Position numbers and translations under genes: made by a program. Shown one piece after another: positions 36,516 to 45,285 of a stretch of 64,000 nt of DNA. The DNA comes from UBA970 sp049419605 (lineage in GTDB: Bacteria > Bacillota_I > Bacilli_A > RFN20 > CAG-826), in the NCBI GenBank assembly GCA_049419605.1, contig JBMSKF010000001.1, positions 49,780 through 113,779 of the forward strand. The letters are read 5' to 3'. Every line of letters starts with the position of its first letter. The first letter of the stretch is position 1. The notes under the pieces were generated by a model. It was not told the DNA's origin. It did no database searches and saw nothing but the letters and a program-made list of their open reading frames with translations.

Positions 36516-37760
36516 ATGGATGCAAAAGAATATTCGTTAAGAAGAGATAAATTGCTTTCCCAAGTAATGGAGCAATCCATTGTTATTTTATTTGCGGGGG
36601 GACTGGTAAAGTCTTCAGCAGACGCAACTTATCCTTTTGTGGTAAACAAAAACTTTTTTTATTTAACAGGCATTGAACAAGAAAATAGTATCTTGGTGAT
36701 GGTCAAAACTCCCACCACCGTCAAAACATATTTATTTATCGATGAAATTGATGAAACTAAAACCCGCTGGGTAGGAAAAAAATTGGATGTTGACGCTGCC
36801 TCTAAGGTAAGTGGGATTCATGATGTTTTTATGCTTTCTATGTTTGAAACAAGAATCAAAGAAATGTTACTCGATACCAATGGTTTTGGAAAAATCACCC
36901 ATGCCTATCTCGATAAAGAAAAATTACTGGTATTAGATGGAAAGTTGAAAACGCCAGAGAACTATGCTGAAGAATTAAAATTACTTTCTTCACAACTGAT
37001 CATTGAAAATATTTATCCACTTATCACCAAGTTAAGAATGATTAAATCTACAAAAGAAATTGAAGCAATACGTCAGGCTATTAAAGGCACTGCTTACGGT
37101 TTACAATCCATAAGAAAACATTTAAAACCTGGTCTATATGAACATCAAATTGAAGCGCTTTTTCAATACGCGATTAAAGAGTATGGCAACATGGGATTGG
37201 CTTTTGAAACTATTATTGCCAGTGGTAAAAATGCAGTCGTCTTACACTATCCTAATCCTAAAGATAAAATAAGTGACGGCGCCCTCGTACTATGTGATTT
37301 GGGGGCAACGTATGGTCAATACCGAGGCGATATCACTCGGACTTATCCTGCTAATCGAAAATTTAATCCGCTTCAAAGACAAGTTTATTCTATTGTTTTA
37401 AAAGCTAACCAATTGATTATTCAAATGGCCAAACCCGGTTTAAAAATTGTCGATCTTCAACAAGCAGTCGTGAAGTTCTTAAGTGAAGCAGCTGTTAAAG
37501 AAGGTTTGATAAAAACTGCAGAAGATATTGGCTCTATTTATTACCATAATGTGGGTCATCATCTAGGTTTAGATACCCACGATCCAATAGGAAGAGAAAT
37601 TCCATTAGAGCCAGGATGCGTTATTACCGTTGAACCCGGTCTTTATATCAAAGAACTAGGTATTGGGATTCGTATTGAAGATAATATTTTAATTACTGAA
37701 CAAGGTTGTGAAAATTTATCCATTGAGATTCCAAAGTCTATCGAAGAATTAGAAGCTTAA
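36516..37760 (+). CDS. pepP: Xaa-Pro aminopeptidase (M24B)
   Basis: Cytoplasmic metallopeptidase that removes N-terminal residues before proline. An AMP_N domain (1-160; FFYLTGIEQENS) precedes the pita-bread catalytic domain with metal ligands in LCDLGATYGQYRGDITRTYP (two Asp), HNVGHHLGLDTHDP (His), VEPGLY (Glu) and IRIEDNILIT (Glu). The presence of AMP_N and length of 414 aa fit PepP rather than prolidase. AGGAAGG precedes the ATG. The 3' end overlaps the convergent kinase gene by 4 nt. Confidence 0.92.
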   Translation: MDAKEYSLRRDKLLSQVMEQSIVILFAGGLVKSSADATYPFVVNKNFFYLTGIEQENSILVMVKTPTTVKTYLFIDEIDETKTRWVGKKLDVDAASKVSGIHDVFMLSMFETRIKEMLLDTNGFGKITHAYLDKEKLLVLDGKLKTPENYAEELKLLSSQLIIENIYPLITKLRMIKSTKEIEAIRQAIKGTAYGLQSIRKHLKPGLYEHQIEALFQYAIKEYGNMGLAFETIIASGKNAVVLHYPNPKDKISDGALVLCDLGATYGQYRGDITRTYPANRKFNPLQRQVYSIVLKANQLIIQMAKPGLKIVDLQQAVVKFLSEAAVKEGLIKTAEDIGSIYYHNVGHHLGLDTHDPIGREIPLEPGCVITVEPGLYIKELGIGIRIEDNILITEQGCENLSIEIPKSIEELEA

Positions 37761-39397
37761 TCTTCAACTTCTCTAAAACAAGATCCACCAATAAACTCAC
37801 GAATTAATGAGTTAGAGGGAATCCATTTTTCTTCCATATCTACAAAGTATTTCAACATTCTCATTAAACGTTCTGCGGTAGGAAAATATGAGGATTCTTT
37901 TTCAATAGAAGATAATAGGGGAATTGCATAACGTTTCATCACGCAAAGTTCATAGGGTAAAAAGGAATTGAACACGTAGTCAGCTTCCTCTTGTGTTTTA
38001 TATATCCAAGTAAATTCGCCTCGGCGTACGGAAGGCCACATATCAATCGTTTGTTCGGCAGATGAGCCCCGATATTTCTTATCTCGGACCATTCGTCTTA
38101 ATAATCTTAAGTCTGTTAAGGACATTGGATTATGAAAATCATAATTAATTTGGGATTGGGGTGAGATATAGATCTTATACTTCTGGGTTTTGGGAACTAG
38201 TGCGGTTAAGGCATCATTTAAGGCATGAATACCCTCAATAATAATTAACGTATCATCTTGTATTTTTAAGGTTTTTGCTTTGCCAATCGAAGCATCAAAT
38301 TTACTTTGAGGTAAGGTGACTTCTTCACCATTAATCAATTGTGCTAAATGTTGATTAAATAAAGTTAAATTTAAAGCGCGAATGTTTTCTAAATCAGGTT
38401 TTCCATCACTATCCTTTGGTGCTTCACTTTTTGGTAAATAATAATCATCAATGGAGATACGTATCGGCGTAAATCCTCTTGACATTAATTCTATTCTTAA
38501 GCGATTGGCAAAGGTCGTTTTACCAGAACTCGAAGGGCCTGCAATGCATATTAATCTTAATTCATCACGTCTTTTTTCAATGGCTTCACCTAATTCCACT
38601 AACATTCTTGAATGCTTTGCCTCACATAGATTAATGAAATCGACCACTTTATCATCACTGACATAATGATTTATATTTGCAACGGTATCCGCTTGGGTAA
38701 TTTTAGACCATGAATGACTTTCTTTAAGTGTTTGACCAAACATAGGAGCATCTTCAAAAACAGGGATTTTACCATTTAATTCTGAACGAGGATATTGAAT
38801 GATAATTCCAGGAGGATAATAAATTATTTTCCAATCCTTTATGAATCCTGAGGACAATGCCATCATGCCAAACATGTAGTTGGTATAAGTACCACTTTTA
38901 TACAAATGAACTGTTTTTTCGGGTCTATACTTTAAGATATCGATTTTGTCAGTGTAACCTAATTTTTCATAAAGCTGGATGGCATCCTCTTTACTTACAA
39001 TGACACGTTCAAATGGTAAATTTTCCTTAACGAGTTGATTGAGTTTTTGATTGATTTTTTCAACAAAAGAAGGATCGATTTTTTTGGGTGAAGTAAACTC
39101 CATAAAGATTGATCTAGAAATATGATAAGAAAATCGAAAACGATAATTTGGATTAAGTTCATAAACTGCCATTGCTAATAGGTATCTTAAAGTCGTCTCA
39201 TACGTTCTTACAGCATCTTGATTATAGATGGTTAAAAATTCAATATTTGCATCAAAGTAAACTTCATAATTTAAATCACGAATTCGATGATTTACTTTTG
39301 CACACAAATACTCATGATGATCTGGTAATAACTTTTTGAGTGCAATCTTTTCTTGATACACTTTTTCTTGTTGTAGATAAGTTAATGTAAAGGCCAT
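37757..39397 (-). CDS. Nucleoside (uridine) kinase with N-terminal TGS/ThrRS-like domain
   Basis: A 546-aa two-part protein. The N-terminal half resembles the TGS and second additional domains of threonyl-tRNA synthetase (HRIRDLNYEV, VSKEDAIQLYEKLGYTDK). The C-terminal half, from about residue 280, is a uridine-kinase-like P-loop domain with GPSSSGKTTFANRL, SIDDYYLPK and IIEGIHAL. This fused nucleoside kinase is widespread in Bacillota and Thermotogae; its physiological role is poorly defined. The start is set at the ATG at 39397 because AAAAGGAG sits 8 nt upstream; an in-frame ATG 21 nt earlier lies within the leader hairpin. Confidence 0.88.
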   Translation of the reverse strand: MAFTLTYLQQEKVYQEKIALKKLLPDHHEYLCAKVNHRIRDLNYEVYFDANIEFLTIYNQDAVRTYETTLRYLLAMAVYELNPNYRFRFSYHISRSIFMEFTSPKKIDPSFVEKINQKLNQLVKENLPFERVIVSKEDAIQLYEKLGYTDKIDILKYRPEKTVHLYKSGTYTNYMFGMMALSSGFIKDWKIIYYPPGIIIQYPRSELNGKIPVFEDAPMFGQTLKESHSWSKITQADTVANINHYVSDDKVVDFINLCEAKHSRMLVELGEAIEKRRDELRLICIAGPSSSGKTTFANRLRIELMSRGFTPIRISIDDYYLPKSEAPKDSDGKPDLENIRALNLTLFNQHLAQLINGEEVTLPQSKFDASIGKAKTLKIQDDTLIIIEGIHALNDALTALVPKTQKYKIYISPQSQINYDFHNPMSLTDLRLLRRMVRDKKYRGSSAEQTIDMWPSVRRGEFTWIYKTQEEADYVFNSFLPYELCVMKRYAIPLLSSIEKESSYFPTAERLMRMLKYFVDMEEKWIPSNSLIREFIGGSCFREVED

Positions 39398-39410
39398 TTG
39401 GTTGACTCCT

Positions 39411-39429
39411 TTTCCCATTTAATGGGAAA
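39411..39429 (-). promoter_or_regulatory. Perfect 19-nt palindrome next to the ribosome-binding site of the nucleoside kinase
   Basis: TTTCCCATT and AATGGGAAA around one base. In the mRNA it can fold as TTTCCC/GGGAAA with a 7-nt loop ending right at the AAGGAG. A TATAAT upstream puts the transcript 5' end at or near the palindrome, so it may be an operator at +1 or a 5' hairpin. Confidence 0.55.
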
Positions 39430-39481
39430 CATTAAATTATAAATCATTATTAGGAAATTGAATCAAATTAAATACAACCAT

Positions 39482-39973
39482 TTATTGAATAATATAAATG
39501 TAAGTTTTCATCAAGGCTTCAAAACGAGGATAAGAAAAAAAAGCTTCTGAGGCACCAATTCGATGCATACGGGTTTCCCCTAAAAAAATGGAAAGGGTTG
39601 GCGTTGAAAATCCTTCAGGAAAGTATGAGGGAAACTGAACTTGAAAGTTAGAAAGGTGGTGTAGGTGTTCAAGCGTGTCAAAGTAGTATACGCTAGCTTT
39701 CGTTTCATCAATCCACTTCATTAATTGCGGTTGAAAACGAATGCAACTACTGCAAGTTGGATTTCCGATATACACTAAGAAATATTCATCAGATTCTGAA
39801 AGTAAGGTCAATGCATCTAAATCGATACGTATAGTCCAATCATCTAAGGAATCATTCTCAAGTAAAACATTGGGTAAATTTGGGTTAACAGCAATTCCAA
39901 TAGAGGCTTGACTCGGTCCGCATGAAGAGACTAGAAAGATAATGGATAATTGAAGAATTTTTTTTAAGGTCAT
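39482..39973 (-). CDS. Thioredoxin-fold lipoprotein
   Basis: A 163-aa secreted lipoprotein. The signal peptide has a Lys pair, a hydrophobic run and a lipobox LVSSC, with Cys18 as the lipidated residue. The domain has LVYIGNPTCSSCIRFQP, a CSSC redox motif after a beta strand, and FSTPTLSIF as the cis-proline loop. It likely acts on thiols at the outer face of the membrane and is one of three thioredoxin-fold genes in the window. TGCTATAAT lies 6 nt before the ATG, so the mRNA is leaderless. Confidence 0.78.
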   Translation of the reverse strand: MTLKKILQLSIIFLVSSCGPSQASIGIAVNPNLPNVLLENDSLDDWTIRIDLDALTLLSESDEYFLVYIGNPTCSSCIRFQPQLMKWIDETKASVYYFDTLEHLHHLSNFQVQFPSYFPEGFSTPTLSIFLGETRMHRIGASEAFFSYPRFEALMKTYIYIIQ

Positions 39974-39979
39974 TTTAAA

Positions 39980-39988
39980 ATTATAGCA
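39980..39988 (-). promoter_or_regulatory. Extended -10 promoter for the leaderless lipoprotein mRNA
   Basis: TGC plus TATAAT, then 6 nt (TTTAAA) and the ATG at 39973. Confidence 0.7.
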
Positions 39989-40041
39989 TTAGTGAAAAAA
40001 AACACGTTACTTCTGTTTATAATATAAAAAGAGGACAAACA

Positions 40042-40572
40042 ATGAATTTATGGCACGATGTCTCCAAAAAAAGAATTAATCCTGAAAAATTTTTAGCATG
40101 TATTGAAATCTCTAAAGGTTCAAAAAACAAATATGAGCTTGATAAAGAAACAGGCGCATTAATTTTAGATAGGGTGTTATTTACTTCTACCCATTATCCA
40201 CAAAACTATGGTTTTATTCCAAAAACTTATGCTGGGGATTTAGACCCCCTTGATGTCCTTGTTTTATGTTCTGAATCCATTCAACCATTGGCACTTGTTG
40301 AATGCTATCCAATTGGGGTTTTTAAAATGATTGATAATGGCACTGTTGATGAAAAAATCATTGCCATATCTATTTCAGATCCTGTCTTCAGTTCATATAA
40401 GGACTTAAAAGATATCCCCGATCATGTCTTTAATGAAATGCGTCACTTTTTTCAAGTTTATAAAATGTTAGAGGGTAAAGATACATTTGTTTCCCAAGTT
40501 GAGGGAAAAGAAATGGCGATTGAAATCATTAAGAATAGTATTAAATCATACGAAGAACATTTTGAAGGATAA
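40042..40572 (+). CDS. ppa: Inorganic pyrophosphatase, family I
   Basis: Hydrolyses pyrophosphate released by polymerisation reactions. The signature GDLDPLDVLVL with its metal-binding Asp residues is intact, as is HYPQNYGFIPKTY; 176 aa is the family length. The leader has TATAAT at 40018-40023 and AGAGGAC as ribosome-binding site. The stop overlaps the trmL start (TAATG). Family I is less usual in Bacillus, where family II is the rule, but common in Mollicutes. Confidence 0.95.
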   Translation: MNLWHDVSKKRINPEKFLACIEISKGSKNKYELDKETGALILDRVLFTSTHYPQNYGFIPKTYAGDLDPLDVLVLCSESIQPLALVECYPIGVFKMIDNGTVDEKIIAISISDPVFSSYKDLKDIPDHVFNEMRHFFQVYKMLEGKDTFVSQVEGKEMAIEIIKNSIKSYEEHFEG

Positions 40573-41102
40573 TGAATTCAATGAACCACGTGGTTCTTTT
40601 TCATCCTGAAATTCCCCAAAATACTGGCAATATAATGCGGACCGTGATGGCAATTGAAGCCAAACTTCATATTATTGGTCCATTGCCTTTTAAGTTGAAT
40701 GATGAAACGATTAAAAGGACAGGTTTAGATTATCGCGAGCATCTTCAATATGTGTACTATGAGTCATTTGAAAAATTTATGCAGCTTAATCATCAACCCA
40801 CGTTATATTGCATTACTCGATATGGTAATAAAATTTATACAGAAATGCCCATAAGTAACCCTATTCAAGATCATTACTTTTTATTTGGATCAGAATCAAG
40901 TGGGCTTACCGACGAAATATTAAAAGCGAATCAAGAGCATTTATATCGGATTCCAATGAGTATCTTGGCGAGAAGCTTAAACCTCTCTAATTGTGTTGCT
41001 CTCGTTTTATATGATGTGTTAAGACAGCAAAATTTCCCCGGATTAGCGACCAAAGAGATTTTGAAAGGTGAGAATTTTTTAGACAAAAAACTTAATCAAT
41101 AA
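40572..41102 (+). CDS. trmL: tRNA (cytidine/uridine-34-2'-O-)-methyltransferase
   Basis: SPOUT-class methyltransferase modifying the wobble base of leucine tRNAs. VVLFHPEIPQNTGNIMRT near the N terminus, LFGSESSGL and RIPMSILARSLNLSNCVALVLYD (as SLNLSN) form the trefoil-knot SAM site; 176 aa. Two starts are possible, 40572 (coupled to ppa) and 40581 (MNHVVLF); the protein differs by three residues. The 3' end overlaps convergent rqcH by 7 nt. Confidence 0.93.
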   Translation: MNSMNHVVLFHPEIPQNTGNIMRTVMAIEAKLHIIGPLPFKLNDETIKRTGLDYREHLQYVYYESFEKFMQLNHQPTLYCITRYGNKIYTEMPISNPIQDHYFLFGSESSGLTDEILKANQEHLYRIPMSILARSLNLSNCVALVLYDVLRQQNFPGLATKEILKGENFLDKKLNQ

Positions 41103-42379
41103 CGTTTCGCATTCTCAAGGAGTTTTGTTGAAATAAGAGGATCAGCGTTGACTTTGATAGTTTTTGCATCTTTCACGATAACTAAACCTAGGGTAGACGT
41201 TTGCTTTAAAGATCCGACCTTGGCGTAAGTGACAGTTCCTGAAATTTGTTTGGCTAGAGCCAAAACAAGTTGAGCACCTTTGATTAATAGATCATGATCA
41301 AACGTTGCATGATGAATAATCAGATGACTACCAGGCTTTCCTTCAATGTGCATAAAAATGTCACTTTTTTTCGCAATCGAAAATGTTAAATGATGATTTT
41401 GTTTCGCATTTTTGCCAAATGAAAAACGAATGTTATTGTCTTCAACAAAATAAGGTGATGTATGACGGACTTCAGTTGGTTTAGAATGGGTTCCACTTAG
41501 TAAATGATGCTTTTCTAAAAATGTTTTTAAATTGAGTAAATCCGATGATGTTAAAGGTATTTCCATCTTTGAAAAAGTATCAAGTTGGTTCATGAAAACG
41601 AGATTTTCCTCAATTTGAAGCTGCGTAGCATCAATTCCTTTTTTTGCTCTTTTATAAAGGTGAAATAATTCACTGATACCTTGATAATCTGCCTTGAACG
41701 TTTTTCTTGGTGGGGGTAAATCATTTGGATTAGGGTAGTGATTCCAGGGATTATTCGGTTGAATTTGGATCGCTTCTGCAATCGATTTATAACCAAGCGC
41801 TAGTTGATGAGATTTTAAGTCTTCGTTTAACGCGATTAGTCTTCTTGATTTCTTTTCTAGTGTTTTTCTAATGATTAATAAATATTCAATGGAATAGTTA
41901 TTTCGAATCATCTCATCTAAGTTAAGTGAATCATCTTTTACTAATTGTGAATGTTTTCTTTGAATCGATTTTTTTGATTGCCAGCCTAATACTGAATCAA
42001 ATAATAAATGTTTGTTTTGCTCCAATTGGAATCGAGGTGCATAGGGTGCCAATTGAATCATGAGATTCATCATTTGACCTTCCTCACGAAGAGAAAGCGA
42101 AACAATATTATCGCTTGATATTGAAACATCGATTACTTGAAAACCTTTACATTTTTCACTTAATCCAATTTCAATAAAATTTGATAGGTCTTTATGCTCC
42201 ATTTTTGGTTTAATTGAAAAAGTTGGATGCTCATTTTTAAAATTTAAAATTAACATACCTTGGGATTTTGCACGAAAGGTAATAATCCAATAATAGGGTT
42301 TTATATTGAAAATATGTTGAATTATTTGGTGCTTTAGTGAACCCCAAATAGACTCCATTGTATCGTGATAATGGACCAT
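41096..42379 (-). CDS. rqcH: NFACT-family ribosome quality control protein RqcH, short form
   Basis: RqcH binds stalled 50S subunits and recruits tRNA-Ala to add C-terminal alanine tails. The C-terminal NFACT-R domain is clear: FGKNAKQNHHLTFSI, DIFMHIEGKPGSHLII and TYAKVGSLKQTSTLGLV. An NFACT-N half and a helical middle (about 190-290) precede it. It has 427 aa against about 570 in Bacillus, with the loss spread over the N-terminal and helical parts. The start is placed at the ATG at 42379 (MVHYHDTMES) because TGCTATACT ends 6 nt before it; longer in-frame starts lie upstream of this promoter. Confidence 0.85.
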   Translation of the reverse strand: MVHYHDTMESIWGSLKHQIIQHIFNIKPYYWIITFRAKSQGMLILNFKNEHPTFSIKPKMEHKDLSNFIEIGLSEKCKGFQVIDVSISSDNIVSLSLREEGQMMNLMIQLAPYAPRFQLEQNKHLLFDSVLGWQSKKSIQRKHSQLVKDDSLNLDEMIRNNYSIEYLLIIRKTLEKKSRRLIALNEDLKSHQLALGYKSIAEAIQIQPNNPWNHYPNPNDLPPPRKTFKADYQGISELFHLYKRAKKGIDATQLQIEENLVFMNQLDTFSKMEIPLTSSDLLNLKTFLEKHHLLSGTHSKPTEVRHTSPYFVEDNNIRFSFGKNAKQNHHLTFSIAKKSDIFMHIEGKPGSHLIIHHATFDHDLLIKGAQLVLALAKQISGTVTYAKVGSLKQTSTLGLVIVKDAKTIKVNADPLISTKLLENAKRY

Positions 42380-42385
42380 AAAAAA

Positions 42386-42394
42386 AGTATAGCA
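42386..42394 (-). promoter_or_regulatory. Extended -10 promoter for leaderless rqcH
   Basis: TGC plus TATACT, then six T and the ATG at 42379. Divergent from the gmk promoter 16 nt away. Confidence 0.65.
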
Positions 42395-42409
42395 TATGCC
42401 AAGGATTGA

Positions 42410-42438
42410 TTGACTTTTACCCTTGTTCATTAGATAAT
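42410..42438 (+). promoter_or_regulatory. Sigma-A-type promoter of the gmk operon
   Basis: TTGACT (42410-42415), a 17-nt spacer and GATAAT (42433-42438). The ATG is 10 nt further, giving a leader of only 3-4 nt with no Shine-Dalgarno sequence. Confidence 0.7.
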
Positions 42439-42448
42439 TTCTAAAACT

Positions 42449-43030
42449 ATGAAGCAAGGTTTATTGATTATTTTAAGTGGTCCTTCTGGCGTTGGTAAGG
42501 GTACGATTCGTAAAAGAATTATGCAGGATACCACACTTAACTTGGTTTATTCGGTTTCGATGACAACCCGTTCTATTCGCCCTGGCGAAATAGATGGTAA
42601 AGATTACTTTTTTGTCACTCAAGAAACGTTTCAACATGCTATTCAAAATGATCAATTATTAGAATGGGCAGAATTTGTCGGCAATCGATATGGAACGCCT
42701 AGTGCAGAAATACAAAAGTTAAGGCAATCTGGAAAAAATGTTTTGCTTGAAATTGAAATTAATGGTGCAAAACAAGTGATGGCAAAAACAACAGGTCCAG
42801 GATTGGTCACGATTTTCCTGATGCCACCTTCTTTTGAAGCTTTAGAAGCAAGAATTCGAAAAAGAAAAACTGAAACAGAAACTATAATTCAAGAACGTCT
42901 TGCAAAAGCTAAACGTGAAATGAATCTTCATCATGATTATCAATATTTGGTGGTGAATGAGGATGTTGAAAAAGCAAGTCAACAAATCATTGATATCATT
43001 AAAGAAAGAATGTTAGCGATGCAATCATGA
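42449..43030 (+). CDS. gmk: Guanylate kinase
   Basis: Phosphorylates GMP to GDP. The P-loop GPSGVGKGTI is at residues 10-19, the GMP-binding SMTTRSIRPGEIDGKDYFF segment follows (RSIRPGE, DYFF) and EIEINGAKQV is conserved; 193 aa. First gene of a rightward operon running to 51.9 kb. Its stop overlaps the priA start (ATGA). Confidence 0.96.
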   Translation: MKQGLLIILSGPSGVGKGTIRKRIMQDTTLNLVYSVSMTTRSIRPGEIDGKDYFFVTQETFQHAIQNDQLLEWAEFVGNRYGTPSAEIQKLRQSGKNVLLEIEINGAKQVMAKTTGPGLVTIFLMPPSFEALEARIRKRKTETETIIQERLAKAKREMNLHHDYQYLVVNEDVEKASQQIIDIIKERMLAMQS

Positions 43031-45228
43031 AGACCTATTTATTCGAGGTCTTTATCGAACATCAATTACAACAACTTAACCGTCCTTTTACTTACGTTTA
43101 TCAAGGTGATTTTATCCCGCAAAAAGGTATAAGGGTTCGGGTTCCTTTTCGCCAACAGTCTTTAATTGGATATTTAACCAAAGTCCAGGAGATTGAAGAT
43201 TTTCAAACTTATCAATCAACCAGTCCTTTTCCAATTTTGCCGGTGACAGAAATATTAGATGAAAAACCCATTCTTTCAACTGAACTTCTTTCATTAGTGG
43301 ATGCGCTAGCAGTTGAACAATTTGCTTCTAAAATTGGTTTGCTTCAAGCAATGCTTCCGCCTTCTTTATTTCCTAGTAAGCAAAGTTTAAGAAGCCCAAA
43401 AGTTGCTTTTGAGGATTGGTTGATCTTTAAGAAAGATTCGGATGTTAGTCAATTCAATGCCATCCAACGAAATTGGTGGAATTCAGTTAAACACTTAGAT
43501 AAAGTTAAAGCGCACGATATTAAAAGTAAAGCAGCCAAGAAGTTTTTCCTCGGGCAAGGTTTGGCGCAATTAGAAAAAGTTGAAAAAAGAAGATTTGAAT
43601 TTAAACCATTAAAAGTAGAATCAAAACCTAACTTATCAACTGATCAACAACAAGTTATAAAGCAAATCCAGCAAAGCACTAACCCAATCTTTCTGCTTGA
43701 AGGGGTTACAGGAAGTGGTAAAACAGAAGTTTATCTAACGTTGTCAGAGCAGGTCATTCAACAGGGAAAAACTGTGTTAATGATAGTACCTGAAATTGCA
43801 TTAACACCCGTTATGATGAGCTATTACCACCAACGTTTTGGAGAGAAAGTAGCAATCCTTCATTCAGGTTTAACACCTGCAGAAAAATTTGATGAGTATC
43901 GAAGAATATTACGTGGTGAAGCACTTGTGGTTGTTGGTGCAAGATCTGCAGTTTTTGCTCCATTGCAGAGGATTGGTTTAATTGTTTTGGATGAAGAACA
44001 CTCTGAAACTTACAAACAAGATACGTCGCCATCTTATCATGCTCGTGAAATTGCAATTTGGCGTCGGCAGTACCATCAATGTATTTTGATCATGGGTTCT
44101 GCTACGCCATCGTTAGAGTCCCGTGCAAGAGCTAAAAAAGGTTTATACCATCACTTGATTTTATCAAAAAGAATCTTTGATCAATCGTTACCATTAACAA
44201 ATATTATTGATATGAATCAAACTCAAAATTTGGCTAAATCTGATAGCATTTTTTCAACAACGCTACTAGACAAAATCAGTCATCGTTTAACGCAAAAAGA
44301 ACAAGTGATTTTATTAGTGAATCGGCGTGGATATGCTCAAAGTATCGTTTGTAGAAATTGTGAGTATCGGTTTATCTGTCCTTCATGTCAAGTACCATTA
44401 GCCTTTCATGCTGACATTCAAAGCTTAAAATGCCATTACTGTGATCATTTAGAATCGATTCCCAATCAATGTCCTTCTTGCCAAAGTCATCAGTTGATGA
44501 AAGAGGGATTCGGTACCGAAAAAGTTGTTAGTTCATTACAGCGATTATATCCTGATGCCAACATCGCAAGACTAGATACGGATATGACTGGTGTAAGATC
44601 GAATGTGACACAAGTTTTAAAACAATTTCAAGAAAAGAAAATAGACATTCTCGTTGGTACACAAATGGTTGCAAAGGGTCATGATTTTCCTAATGTTACA
44701 TTAGTAGGCGTTCTCCTCGCGGATTTAGGCTTACACGTTCCCCATTACCGCGCAACTGAAAGAACATTTCAACTGATTGCCCAAGTAGTTGGAAGAACAG
44801 GAAGAGGAAATCAACCTGGTGAGGCAATTATTCAAACCACAATGCCCCAGCACTATGCAATTCAACTCGGAGCTAAGCAAGATTATGCTAACTTTTTTGA
44901 ACGGGAAATGAAGGAAAGAAAAATAAGGCAATACCCTCCTTACACATATTTAGCAAGATTTGAATTGTCCAGTAAGGATCAAGCGTTAGTAGATGAAGTT
45001 GCCCTCGAACTATACCTTTCTTTAAAATCGCAATTGGAAAATATTGCTGAAGTCATTGGACCTAATGTTCCCTACCCGGAATTTTTTGCTGGCGTTTATC
45101 GTCGAAGAATTTTATTAAAGTATAAGAATTATCAAATCCTTCACCCACTTTTAGAAACTATTTATCCTTTGCTGCTAACTAAAAAAACAGTAAAAATTCT
45201 TTTCAATCTAGATCCGTATGACCTGTGA
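43027..45228 (+). CDS. priA: Primosomal protein N' (PriA helicase)
   Basis: Restarts stalled replication forks. The 733-aa protein has an N-terminal DNA-binding part, Walker A GVTGSGKTEVYL, a DEEH box, and eight zinc-binding Cys in CRNC, CPSC, CHYC and CPSC between the helicase lobes; motif VI is QVVGRTGRGNQPG. Complete and of normal length. The gmk-priA junction follows Bacillus, but def and fmt, which follow priA there, are missing here; def lies at 9.1 kb. Confidence 0.96.
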   Translation: MKTYLFEVFIEHQLQQLNRPFTYVYQGDFIPQKGIRVRVPFRQQSLIGYLTKVQEIEDFQTYQSTSPFPILPVTEILDEKPILSTELLSLVDALAVEQFASKIGLLQAMLPPSLFPSKQSLRSPKVAFEDWLIFKKDSDVSQFNAIQRNWWNSVKHLDKVKAHDIKSKAAKKFFLGQGLAQLEKVEKRRFEFKPLKVESKPNLSTDQQQVIKQIQQSTNPIFLLEGVTGSGKTEVYLTLSEQVIQQGKTVLMIVPEIALTPVMMSYYHQRFGEKVAILHSGLTPAEKFDEYRRILRGEALVVVGARSAVFAPLQRIGLIVLDEEHSETYKQDTSPSYHAREIAIWRRQYHQCILIMGSATPSLESRARAKKGLYHHLILSKRIFDQSLPLTNIIDMNQTQNLAKSDSIFSTTLLDKISHRLTQKEQVILLVNRRGYAQSIVCRNCEYRFICPSCQVPLAFHADIQSLKCHYCDHLESIPNQCPSCQSHQLMKEGFGTEKVVSSLQRLYPDANIARLDTDMTGVRSNVTQVLKQFQEKKIDILVGTQMVAKGHDFPNVTLVGVLLADLGLHVPHYRATERTFQLIAQVVGRTGRGNQPGEAIIQTTMPQHYAIQLGAKQDYANFFEREMKERKIRQYPPYTYLARFELSSKDQALVDEVALELYLSLKSQLENIAEVIGPNVPYPEFFAGVYRRRILLKYKNYQILHPLLETIYPLLLTKKTVKILFNLDPYDL

Positions 45229-45285
45229 GCTTTTCATATCATTTTTTGCTAATTTAGATTAAAATATGATAGACGAGGAAGAAGC

